Part shown: in pieces, positions 41,369-49,076 of the stretch
Layout of the letters: every line of letters begins with the position of its first letter
Numbering within the stretch: position 1 is the first letter of the stretch
Assembly (NCBI GenBank): GCA_963757945.1
Contig: CAVWTN010000002.1
Location: forward strand, 682,001 to 746,000
Length of the DNA: 64,000 nucleotides
Direction: 5' to 3'
Origin: CAVWTN01 sp963757945
GTDB lineage: Bacteria > Vulcanimicrobiota > Vulcanimicrobiia > Vulcanimicrobiales > Vulcanimicrobiaceae
Notes under the pieces: model-generated
Told to the model about the DNA's origin: nothing
Database searches by the model: none
What the model saw: the letters and a program-made list of their open reading frames with translations, nothing else
Position numbers and translations under genes: made by a program

Positions 41369-42472
41369 ATGCAGACCGCGACAAAGGGCGCCGTAGCGGC
41401 GCACAGCGGCGGACGGGTGCTCGAAGCGCCCGCCGTGACGGAACAGGGCGGCTTCGTCACCGCAAGCGCCGAACCGACGGCCGCGCCCGTCGCATTCGAC
41501 ATCGGCGCGCTCCTCGCGACGCCGCAGGGCGGGGCCGCGAATAAGTTCACCGACAACGGCGGCGCAGTCATCGAGATCGCCCGCGTCCAGTTGATCTACT
41601 GGGGCTCCGCATGGACGGCGACTCCGGCGCCGACGCCGACGTCGGCCCAGGTCACGGCAGGGGTGCAGGCGATGCTGAGGGGCCCGTACATGACGGGCCT
41701 CGCGCAATACCGGCAGATCGGACGCGGGCATCTGCTCGGAACGCCCGTGGTGGTGACCAGCTCGAATCCGCCGAACCCGTTCAGCGACAGCGACGTCGGC
41801 AATTTCATCAACGGGCTCATCGGCGCGGGAACGATCCCCGGCCTCGATGCGACCAACCAGAACCTGTACTTCGTGATCATGCCGAAGGGCGTGAACAGCA
41901 AGAGTTCCGGCGTGATCGGCGAGCACACGTACTTCACGTCCGGCGGCAGCCGGTTCCATTTCGGATGGATCACGAACAACGGCACGCTGAATTACATCAC
42001 GAACGTGCTCTCCCACGAGCTCGTCGAATCCGCGACCGATCCGGAAGGCAGCGCGATCCTGGGCGTCGCGGGGACGTGTTCGGGCGGCGGCTGGTGCGAG
42101 ATCGGCGACGTTTGCGAAGGGACCTCATCGAATCTGCACGGCGTCACCGTGCAGTCGTTCTGGTCGAACAACGACGCGAAATGTATCGTGCCGGATTGGC
42201 CGGCCGTGCAATACCCCTACTCCGGCACGCAATTCACGTATACGCTTGCAGCGAACCAGACGGTTCGCTTCTTTACGTTCAACTGGCCGGAGTATCTGTT
42301 CGTGGACTGGGAGGTTGTGCCGACGACGATCGGCACGGCCGCGCAGATCACCGCGAGCGTCGCGATCCAGCGCGCATCCGGCGCGTATAACACGTTCTGG
42401 ATCACCGTCACGAACCTCACCAACGCACCGGTCGGCATCGAGGGGCGGTACTCCGTCCTCGGCGTCGTGTAG
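41369..42472 (+). CDS. Putative metallopeptidase with a C-terminal beta-domain
   Basis: This encodes 367 aa from ATG 41369 with a strong GAGGGAGGG site. No signal peptide. The catalytic-type motif is VLSHELVESATDP (216-224), where zinc ligands would be His216 and a downstream residue, and Glu217 the base; the third ligand of HExxH is replaced by Glu220. The block WCEIGDVCE (242-250) follows, as in fungal and bacterial proteins with HEL(A/V)E-type motifs. Residues from about 285 form a separate beta-domain (GTQFTYTLAANQT, FFTFNWPEYL) that recurs in the next gene. The protease assignment is inference. Confidence 0.7.
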   Translation: MQTATKGAVAAHSGGRVLEAPAVTEQGGFVTASAEPTAAPVAFDIGALLATPQGGAANKFTDNGGAVIEIARVQLIYWGSAWTATPAPTPTSAQVTAGVQAMLRGPYMTGLAQYRQIGRGHLLGTPVVVTSSNPPNPFSDSDVGNFINGLIGAGTIPGLDATNQNLYFVIMPKGVNSKSSGVIGEHTYFTSGGSRFHFGWITNNGTLNYITNVLSHELVESATDPEGSAILGVAGTCSGGGWCEIGDVCEGTSSNLHGVTVQSFWSNNDAKCIVPDWPAVQYPYSGTQFTYTLAANQTVRFFTFNWPEYLFVDWEVVPTTIGTAAQITASVAIQRASGAYNTFWITVTNLTNAPVGIEGRYSVLGVV

Positions 42473-42489
42473 TAAGGAGGCAGCACAAA

Positions 42490-42741
42490 ATGTTCACGGG
42501 TACGCAATTCACCCACACGATGACGCCGAACCAGTCGCTCAACTTCTTCACGTTCAACTGGCCGAAGGCGTGGGACGTGAACTGGATGATCGAACCGACG
42601 ACCGTCGGTTCGGCCGCGCAGATCGACTGGACCGTCTCGACGCAACTCGCCCCCGGCGGGATCACGTACTGGATCCTCGTCAAGAACCTCAGCAATGCCA
42701 CGGTCGACATCGAAGGCCGCTTCGCGGTACTCAACGCCTGA
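42490..42741 (+). CDS. Stand-alone copy of the peptidase C-terminal beta-domain
   Basis: This encodes 83 aa from ATG 42490 with AAGGAGG upstream. It aligns along its full length with residues about 285-367 of the preceding gene: TGTQFTHTMTPNQSLNFFTFNWP, PTTVGSAAQI, FWI-like YWILVKNLSNATVDIEGR (quoted in pieces below 20). About half the positions are identical. No signal peptide. The domain is unfamiliar to me; it may be a carbohydrate or protein binding module. Together with the next small gene it forms a likely co-transcribed cassette. Confidence 0.75.
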   Translation: MFTGTQFTHTMTPNQSLNFFTFNWPKAWDVNWMIEPTTVGSAAQIDWTVSTQLAPGGITYWILVKNLSNATVDIEGRFAVLNA

Positions 42742-42763
42742 GGGCGAGCGAAAGGAGAGTCAG

Positions 42764-43030
42764 ATGCGAATCATCATCGAGTCCGAGGGCGCGACCGTCA
42801 CCGCAAGCCAGGCGACGAACCCGGCGACTGGAACGAGCGGCGACGCGGGGATCGCCGCGGTCAGCGCCGGCGCCGCACCGGCTTCGGGCGCGCGCGCGAC
42901 AACCGCGTCGAGTTCGAACGGAAACGGATCGTCCGGATCCGGCCATGCGGAGAGCGCTGCCGGCGGCCAGGCAATCGACGCGGGCGCCGCACCCGGCCCG
43001 GGCGGGAAGCACCAAGCGAAGCGCGGCTGA
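42764..43030 (+). CDS. Ala/Gly/Ser-rich small protein of the cassette
   Basis: This encodes 88 aa from ATG 42764 with AAGGAGAG upstream. The first 10 residues (MRIIIESEGA) are ordered-looking; the rest is low-complexity Ala/Gly/Ser/Thr with two related phrases, VSAGAAPASG and IDAGAAPGPG, and a basic end (KHQAKRG). No Cys, no signal peptide. It may be a disordered linker-like protein, a substrate of the nearby putative peptidase or a ribosomal peptide precursor. I cannot tell which; translation is supported by the ribosome site and the tight gene spacing (22 bp). Confidence 0.6.
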   Translation: MRIIIESEGATVTASQATNPATGTSGDAGIAAVSAGAAPASGARATTASSSNGNGSSGSGHAESAAGGQAIDAGAAPGPGGKHQAKRG

Positions 43031-43093
43031 GCCGCAGCGGAGCGTGCTCGGCGTGCCGTCCGCGCGCCGGGCACGTCACCCCGCGGAGTTCAT

Positions 43094-43549
43094 TCAGAGG
43101 CAGGGCACCGCTGATTGCAACTGGTTGCCCGACGAGCGCTCCTTGTAGCTGACGGCAAACGGCGCTCCACCACGCTGAAAGAAGTTCTGCTCGATCGGCT
43201 TCCAATCGGTGTTGCGAAGTATGTCATCGCGTTCGAAACGGGCGCGGAACTCATAGATGGTCGATGACCGGATGCCATTCAGCTGATCGGCTTCGGTGAT
43301 CGGGAGCTGCTCGCGGAACCACCCGAGCAGCTTCGTGTACTGCGCGCGCGGCTCGCACGCTCCTTTACCGGCGGTCATTACGTCGCCTTTGATCGAGAAG
43401 CTCGCCGCGAAGGCTTTGATGACATCGCGTGGGACCTGCGATTGTAAGATGCGTGTCGCCGGTGACGGGGTTGTATTTGCGAATGCCGCGGCGGCAGATC
43501 CCAGACTCATCGCAGCAATTGTTGCAATGAAGAGAAGCACCTTTGTCAT
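43094..43549 (-). CDS. Hypothetical secreted protein
   Basis: This encodes 151 aa with an N-terminal signal peptide (MTKVLLFIATIAAMSLGSAAAAFA, quoted in part: LLFIATIAAMSLGSAA). The mature protein is about 125 residues with two Cys (in KGACEPR and near the end SAVPCL), so a disulfide is possible. No family recognised. It stands alone, converging on the peptide cassette. GGAG lies about 12 nt upstream of the start. Confidence 0.7.
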   Translation of the reverse strand: MTKVLLFIATIAAMSLGSAAAAFANTTPSPATRILQSQVPRDVIKAFAASFSIKGDVMTAGKGACEPRAQYTKLLGWFREQLPITEADQLNGIRSSTIYEFRARFERDDILRNTDWKPIEQNFFQRGGAPFAVSYKERSSGNQLQSAVPCL

Positions 43550-43757
43550 TGACGGTTATCTCCATAGGCAGCTAACGCTTTTTCGCATTTTCCTTTGATG
43601 TCGCGGAGCTCGGCCAGGACGCAGCAAAAGCGTCTGACGAGTGTCGCGCTCCCTGTGGTTGTTCCCCTATGGGCCTCGATCAGGCCGTCAAATCGGCGTG
43701 AAAGCAGGGGCTAGCGGAGTGCATCGGCTGTCGCGATGCGCACGAATGGAGGGATTC

Positions 43758-45296
43758 GTGCCTGTGCTCGCTCTCGCTCATGCGGCCGCCATGCTCGGGA
43801 TCGACGGATACATCGTGCGCGTCGAGGCCGATAGTTCGGCGGGAACGCCGTCGTTTTCGGTCATCGGGCTGCCCGATCGCGCGCTCGGCGAATCGCGCGA
43901 TCGCGTGCGCAGCGCGATCTTCAATTCAGGCTTCCTCTTTCCGGCGGGGAAGCTGCTCGTCAATCTCGCGCCGGCCGAGATCCGGAAGGAAGGGCCCGCG
44001 TTCGATCTGGCGATCGCGCTCGCGCTGCTCGCGATCGACGAGCACGTCGACCGGCTCGCGCTGGCGGAATACGTCGTACTCGGCGAACTCGCGCTCGACG
44101 GAACGCTGCAGCCGGTGCGCGGAATCTTGCCGATGGTCCTCGGTGCGCGCAACGGCGGCTTCCGCAAGCTGATCGTGCCGCTCGCGAACGCGCGCGAGTC
44201 GGCGCTCGTCGAGGGCCTCGACATCTACGCCGTCGAGACGCTCGCTGAGGCCGTCGCGACCGTCCTCGGCAAGGGCGCGAGGTTTCGCTGGATCGATCCG
44301 CCGCAGCGTTATCTCGCGCGCCCGGAGGCAGCGGGCGATTTCGCGGACGTGCGCGGGCAGTTCGCCTCGAAGCGCGCGCTCGAGATCGCCGCCGCCGGCG
44401 GGCACAACGTCCTGTTGATCGGCCCCCCGGGCTGCGGCAAGACGATGCTCGCGCGGCGGCTCCCCTCGATCCTGCCGGCGATGTCGCTCGAGGAAGCACT
44501 GGAGGTCACGAAGATCGCGAGCGTCGCGGGGCAACTCGGCGCGGACGCGGGGATCATTGCGGCACGCCCATTTCGAGCCCCGCATCATACCATCAGTCAG
44601 ATCGCGCTCGTCGGGGGCGGCGCCGTCCCGAAACCTGGACAAATCAGCCTCGCCCATCACGGCGTGCTCTTTCTCGACGAGTTGCCCGAATTCGGCCGCA
44701 GCGCGATCGAGGTGATGCGCCAGCCGCTCGAATCCGGGCACGTCACGATTTCGCGCGCCGCGGGCTCTTTCACGTATCCCGCGCGCTTCATGCTCGTCGT
44801 CTCGATGAATCCGTGCCCGTGCGGCTTCCGCGGCACGCGCACGCACGATTGCCGCTGCGACGACGCGACCGTCGCACGCTATCTCTCGAAGGTCTCGGGG
44901 CCGCTGCTCGATCGCATCGACCTGCACGTCGAACTCGCTCGCCTCGATTTCGACGAGATCGTCGGCCGCGCACGGGGCGAATCTTCCGCCTCGATTCGCC
45001 TGCGCGTCGAAGCCGCCCGCGAGCGGCAACTCGCGCGCTACCGCGGGAGCGACGCGTTCACGAACGCGGCGCTCTCCGATACCGAGGTTCGCACCCACTG
45101 CGCGCTCGACGAGCACGCGACGGCGCTGCTGCGCACGGCCGCCGCCCGCGGCTCGCTCTCCGCCCGCGCACTCGACCGCATCGCGCGCGTGGCCCGCACG
45201 ATCGCCGACCTCGCCGGCTCCGAGGCCATCGCGACCGAGCATGTCGCCGAAGCCATCGCCTACCGCACGCTCGAACGCCGCGGCCTCGCGGCGTAG
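43758..45296 (+). CDS. comM: ComM-like Mg-chelatase-domain ATPase
   Basis: This encodes 512 aa from GTG 43758, which has GGAGG 6 nt upstream; an ATG at 43746 is possible. ComM is a hexameric helicase that promotes branch migration in natural transformation. The N-terminal LonB-like domain (SFSVIGLPDRALGESRDRVRS, quoted in part) is followed by Walker A GPPGCGKT (222-229), Walker B GVLFLDELPEF and the sensor MNPCPCGFRG with its Cys. The arrangement matches the YifB family. Presence of ComM alone does not prove competence. Confidence 0.94.
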   Translation: MPVLALAHAAAMLGIDGYIVRVEADSSAGTPSFSVIGLPDRALGESRDRVRSAIFNSGFLFPAGKLLVNLAPAEIRKEGPAFDLAIALALLAIDEHVDRLALAEYVVLGELALDGTLQPVRGILPMVLGARNGGFRKLIVPLANARESALVEGLDIYAVETLAEAVATVLGKGARFRWIDPPQRYLARPEAAGDFADVRGQFASKRALEIAAAGGHNVLLIGPPGCGKTMLARRLPSILPAMSLEEALEVTKIASVAGQLGADAGIIAARPFRAPHHTISQIALVGGGAVPKPGQISLAHHGVLFLDELPEFGRSAIEVMRQPLESGHVTISRAAGSFTYPARFMLVVSMNPCPCGFRGTRTHDCRCDDATVARYLSKVSGPLLDRIDLHVELARLDFDEIVGRARGESSASIRLRVEAARERQLARYRGSDAFTNAALSDTEVRTHCALDEHATALLRTAAARGSLSARALDRIARVARTIADLAGSEAIATEHVAEAIAYRTLERRGLAA

Positions 45297-45369
45297 GGTC
45301 ACACTCTTGTCGAGCGAGCCGACAAAGAGGAGCGTCTTTGCCCTCTGGGAAGAAACTGTCTGCGATCGT

Positions 45370-46671
45370 ATGCCCGCTAAGCGAACGCTACTGCTCGTCA
45401 CCGCATCGTCGCCGGCGATTCGGCGAGTGCGCCGTTCGCGCGTGCTGAACTTCCAGCAGATCACGATGCCGTATCTCGCCGCCTTCGTACCGGCCGAGTG
45501 GAACGTGATGCATATCGATGAGGACGTGTCACCGGTCGACGTCACGCTCGCCGTGGATCTCGTCGGCATCACGTTTCATACGCCGAGCGCGTTCCACGCG
45601 TACGATCTCGCCGCGCAGTTTCGGAAGCGCGGAGTTCCGGTGGTGTTGGGCGGACCGCACGTCACATTGATGCCGGATGAAGCTCAAGGCCATGCAGATG
45701 CGATCTTCGTGGGCGAAGCGGAAACTCACTGGCCGCAATTCTTGAAAGACTTCGAAACCGGAACGCATGCCCTGTGCTATCGTTCCAGCGCGCCGCCCCA
45801 ATTGGACGCCGCGCCGCCGGCTCGCAAGGAATTGTACCACCGGCGCGATCTCACGGCGGGAAGGCTGTTTGCGACGCGAGGCTGTCCGCACGGTTGCGAG
45901 TTTTGCGCGGTCGCCGTCATGTACGAGCGTCACGTTCGCACGCGGCCGGTTGCAGCGGTCGCCGCAGAATACGCCTCGTTCCCCGGTAAAGTGATCATCT
46001 TCTGGGATGACAATCTCGTCGGCGATCGCAAGTACGCGCATGCATTGTGCCGGGCGATCGCTCCGTACCGGAAATGGTGGAGCAGCCAGGTGAGCATTCA
46101 CGCCGCTCACGACGCAGAGTTCTTGGCGCTCGCCGCCGAGAGCGGGTGTAAACAACTGTTCGTTGGGTTCGAATCCATCTCCCAACACAGCATGGACGGG
46201 GTCGGCAAGCGGTTCAACCGCGTGGAAGAGTACGCACGCGCGATCGATCGCATCCACCAACATGGTATCGCGGTTCAAGCGGGCATCGTTTTCGGCTTCG
46301 ATGAGGACACCGAGCCGGTCTTCGGTGAAACGCTGGATTTTCTCGAGGCGGCCGGCGTGCAGAACGCGACGTTCAACATCCTGACGCCGTATCCGGGCAC
46401 GCCGTTGTATCGGCGCTTCGAGGCGGAAGGGAGAATCCTCACGCGCGATTGGAGCAAGTACAACGCGCGCGCAGACGTCGTCTTCCAACCTCGACACATG
46501 AGCCCGCAGACGCTGCTGGAAGGCTACCGCTACGCCGTGCGGCGATTCTATTCGGGTGCGAGCGTCGTTCGGCGCCTCAGGCGCTCTCGGGCCGGATTAT
46601 GGTGGACGCTCCCGTTGAATCTAGCCTACGCGCTGGCACTCCGGACCGACCGGGCTTCGCTCGGTTCCTAA
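45370..46671 (+). CDS. B12-binding-domain radical SAM protein
   Basis: This encodes 433 aa from ATG 45370. An N-terminal cobalamin-binding-like region (about 10-130, with GPHVTLMPDEAQGHADAIFVGEAE in pieces) precedes the radical SAM core with its cluster motif CPHGCEFC (Cys172, 176, 179) and downstream GFESISQHSMDGV and GIVFGFDEDTEPVF. Close relatives act in hopanoid, bacteriochlorophyll, antibiotic or lipid methylations. The conserved DxHxxG B12 motif is not evident, so cofactor use is uncertain. It is a single gene. Confidence 0.9.
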   Translation: MPAKRTLLLVTASSPAIRRVRRSRVLNFQQITMPYLAAFVPAEWNVMHIDEDVSPVDVTLAVDLVGITFHTPSAFHAYDLAAQFRKRGVPVVLGGPHVTLMPDEAQGHADAIFVGEAETHWPQFLKDFETGTHALCYRSSAPPQLDAAPPARKELYHRRDLTAGRLFATRGCPHGCEFCAVAVMYERHVRTRPVAAVAAEYASFPGKVIIFWDDNLVGDRKYAHALCRAIAPYRKWWSSQVSIHAAHDAEFLALAAESGCKQLFVGFESISQHSMDGVGKRFNRVEEYARAIDRIHQHGIAVQAGIVFGFDEDTEPVFGETLDFLEAAGVQNATFNILTPYPGTPLYRRFEAEGRILTRDWSKYNARADVVFQPRHMSPQTLLEGYRYAVRRFYSGASVVRRLRRSRAGLWWTLPLNLAYALALRTDRASLGS

Positions 46672-46808
46672 CCACCTCAGGATCGTGTCTCGGGCTGCGC
46701 CGCAACCTTCCCACGGCTTTCGAGTTTGCAACTATCGAATAGTGAGCGCCTTGATGTACGGATGCGAGCCTCATACGCAAGGTAAACCTGCCCATCGAAG
46801 GGATGCAG

Positions 46809-47669
46809 ATGTCGATCGTCGTCACCGGTGCCACCGGCAAACTCGGCCGCCACGTTATCGAGGGATTGCTGAAGCACGTTGCCGCCTCGGACGTGGTCGC
46901 CGCCGTGAGGGATCCGCAAAAGGCAGCCGACCTGGCTCCGCGCGGCGTCGTTGTGCGCCACGCCGATTACACCGCGCCCGACACGCTGGACGCGGCGTTT
47001 GCCGGGGCGGAGAAGCTTCTGCTCATCTCCTCCAATGAGGTCGGGCAGCGCGCCGTGCAGCACCGGGCGGTCATCGCCGCGGCCGTGAGCGCCGGCGTCG
47101 GCACCATCGCGTACACGAGCATCTTGCGGGCCGACACCTCGACGCTCGCGCTCGCGGCGGAACATCTGGCGACGGAACTGGCGATTCGGGCATCCTCGCT
47201 GAACTTCACCATTCTGCGCAACGGCTGGTACTTCGAGAATCACACCGAGAACGTCAAGGCGGCCGTGCAGCACGGCGCGATCGTGGGCACAGCGGGTGAC
47301 GGCAAGTTCGCCTCCGCGAGTCGCGCCGATTATGCCGCTGCGGCGGTCGCGGTCCTCACGTCGCCGGGGCACGACAACGCGGTCTACGAATTAGCCGGAG
47401 ACAGCGCCTTCACGCTGACCGAGCTTGCGAGCGAGGTCTCGCGTCAAGCCGGCAAACCCGTGGCGTATAACAATCTGCCGCCCGAGCAGTACCGAGCGGT
47501 CCTCGAAGGACTGGGCATCCCGCCGGGCTTCGTCGCCATCTTGGTGGACTCCGACCTCGGCGCAGCCCACGGCGAATTGGACAGCTCATCGCGCGATCTG
47601 CAGCGCCTGATCGGCCGCCCGACCACAACCCTCGGCGCAGCGGTCGCCGCCGGACTCAAGACGGCTTAG
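46809..47669 (+). CDS. NmrA/QorB-like NAD(P)H-binding protein
   Basis: This encodes 286 aa. I take ATG 46809 because GAAGGG is 7 nt upstream; ATG 46803 is too close to the site. The Rossmann motif VVTGATGKLGRHVIEGLL and the absence of the Tyr-Lys catalytic pair indicate the atypical SDR NmrA/QorB (YtfG) group, which reduces quinones or senses NADP. NGWYFENHTENV and SRADYAAAAVAVL match the family. Function not specified by context. Confidence 0.9.
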   Translation: MSIVVTGATGKLGRHVIEGLLKHVAASDVVAAVRDPQKAADLAPRGVVVRHADYTAPDTLDAAFAGAEKLLLISSNEVGQRAVQHRAVIAAAVSAGVGTIAYTSILRADTSTLALAAEHLATELAIRASSLNFTILRNGWYFENHTENVKAAVQHGAIVGTAGDGKFASASRADYAAAAVAVLTSPGHDNAVYELAGDSAFTLTELASEVSRQAGKPVAYNNLPPEQYRAVLEGLGIPPGFVAILVDSDLGAAHGELDSSSRDLQRLIGRPTTTLGAAVAAGLKTA

Positions 47670-47686
47670 GGTAACGCCGAGCGCGC

Positions 47687-48541
47687 CTACTGCACCGCCA
47701 CGCCGAACGGATTGCTCAACCCCGGGATCGTCGGCGTGGTCTGCAGTCCGGTCGCGGTGAACGTCGTGAGCGTGTTCGTGCCCGAGTTCGTTATGTAGAT
47801 CTTCCCCGTGGCGTCGACCGCGACGCCGGTCGGCTCGCTGAGCCCGGTGATCACCGGAGTCGTTGCGGTACCGTTCGCGGTATACGTCGTCAGCGTATTG
47901 CTGCCGAAGCTCACGACGTAGATCTTGCCCGCCGCGTCGACCGCCACGCCGTACGGTTCGTTCAGACCCGTGATCGTCGGGCTCGTCTGCGTGCCGCTCG
48001 CCGCATACGTGGTCACGGTCCCGCCCGCGGCGTTCGCGACGTAGATCTTGCCGTTCGCGTCGACCGCGACACCGTAAGGGCCGCTCACCCCCGTCGTGAT
48101 CGTGGGGGCGGTCGCCCCTCCGCTCGCGGCGTATGCCGTCACGCTGTTCAGCGAGCTGCTCGCTACGTAGATCTTCCCGGCGGCGTCGACCGCGACGCCG
48201 GTAGGCCTCGTCACTCCGATCGCAATGCTCGGCGCTCCGCTTGCGGTGTACACCGAGACGACGTTGCTCGCGTTGTTCGCGACGTAGAGCTTGCCGGCGG
48301 CGTCGACCGCGATCCCGATCGGGCTGCTCACCTGAGCGGTGATCGTCGGCGCCGTGGCCGATCCGTTCGCGGCGAACGTCGTCACCGTGCTCGAACTGAA
48401 GTTCGCGACGAAGATCTTGGCGGCCGCCGTCGGCGCGGCCGTCGGGGTCGGTGCGGGCGCCGGACCGAGCGACCCGTTGCACCCCGCGAGGAGCATCGCG
48501 CCCAAGAAAAACGCGGCGCCGGCGTTTCGGCTGATCTTCAC
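47687..48541 (-). CDS. NHL/SBBP-repeat beta-propeller lipoprotein
   Basis: This encodes 284 aa from GTG 48541 with GAGG upstream and a lipobox (FLGAMLLAGC, Cys about 21). About six nearly identical 40-residue blades follow, each with the core PxGVAVDAAGKIYVAN...VTTYAASG. A six- or seven-bladed propeller would form a rigid binding surface outside the cell or in the periplasm. Ligand unknown. The near-identity of the blades shows recent expansion or conversion. It converges on the NmrA gene. Confidence 0.85.
   Translation of the reverse strand: MKISRNAGAAFFLGAMLLAGCNGSLGPAPAPTPTAAPTAAAKIFVANFSSSTVTTFAANGSATAPTITAQVSSPIGIAVDAAGKLYVANNASNVVSVYTASGAPSIAIGVTRPTGVAVDAAGKIYVASSSLNSVTAYAASGGATAPTITTGVSGPYGVAVDANGKIYVANAAGGTVTTYAASGTQTSPTITGLNEPYGVAVDAAGKIYVVSFGSNTLTTYTANGTATTPVITGLSEPTGVAVDATGKIYITNSGTNTLTTFTATGLQTTPTIPGLSNPFGVAVQ
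47690..48420. repeat. Tandem ~120-bp repeats encoding propeller blades
   Basis: The recurring phrase for GVAVDAAGKIYV appears about every 120 bp on the minus strand (for example near 47810, 47930, 48050, 48170, 48290). Copies are similar in DNA as well as protein, a likely site of copy-number change. Confidence 0.7.
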
Positions 48542-48700
48542 TGAACCTCGCCTCCGATCCGAACCACGCTACGCTTCCGCTGAACGGCGCGCGCGGACCT
48601 CTCTTGCGATGCGGCCGCTCGGTTACACGCCGTTCGGCGCGAGCGGCCTGATCACGTTCGTGCGACGCATGCGCGAAAGGACGTGGCAGGCGCAGACGAT

Positions 48701-49072
48701 ATGTTCTCATCCATGCGTTTTTCGATCGTCAGCATTCCCGTCGTCGATCAAACTCTTGCCAAGGCATTCTACGTTGAAAAGCTGGGCCTGCAGGTCGTGG
48801 CGGAAGCGCCGTTCGGCGATGCGCAGTGGATCCAGCTCGGCTTCGATGAGGGCACGGCGACGATCGCGCTCACGACCTGGTTCGACGACATGCCGCCCGG
48901 CACGCTGCGCGGCCTGGTCCTGGACACCGACGATTTCGAGGCCGAGCACGCGCGGCTGCGCAGCGCGGGCGTCGACATTTCGGATCCGGACCTGCAGCCG
49001 TGGGGCCGCTTCGCGTATTTCGCGGACCCCGACGGCAACCGCTGGTCGCTCCACGAAGCCACCCCGCCGTAA
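48701..49072 (+). CDS. VOC/glyoxalase-superfamily protein
   Basis: This encodes 123 aa from ATG 48701; the ATG at 48713 (MRFSIVSIPV) is an alternative. A single VOC domain: VSIPVVDQTLAKAFYVEKLGL, RGLVLDTDDFEAEHARLRSAG and FADPDGNRWSLHE, with the C-terminal Glu often a metal ligand. Metal-binding His near the N-terminus is absent, so enzyme activity is not assured. Members act as glyoxalases, dioxygenases or drug-binding proteins. The stop is part of palindrome GTAAGCGCTTAC with the multicopper oxidase stop on the other strand. Confidence 0.88.
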   Translation: MFSSMRFSIVSIPVVDQTLAKAFYVEKLGLQVVAEAPFGDAQWIQLGFDEGTATIALTTWFDDMPPGTLRGLVLDTDDFEAEHARLRSAGVDISDPDLQPWGRFAYFADPDGNRWSLHEATPP

Positions 49073-49076
49073 GCGC

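Noticed and set aside
43094..43549. Antisense frame to the peptide cassette as part of the same system
   Set aside because: It is a separate secreted protein on the other strand with no sequence link.
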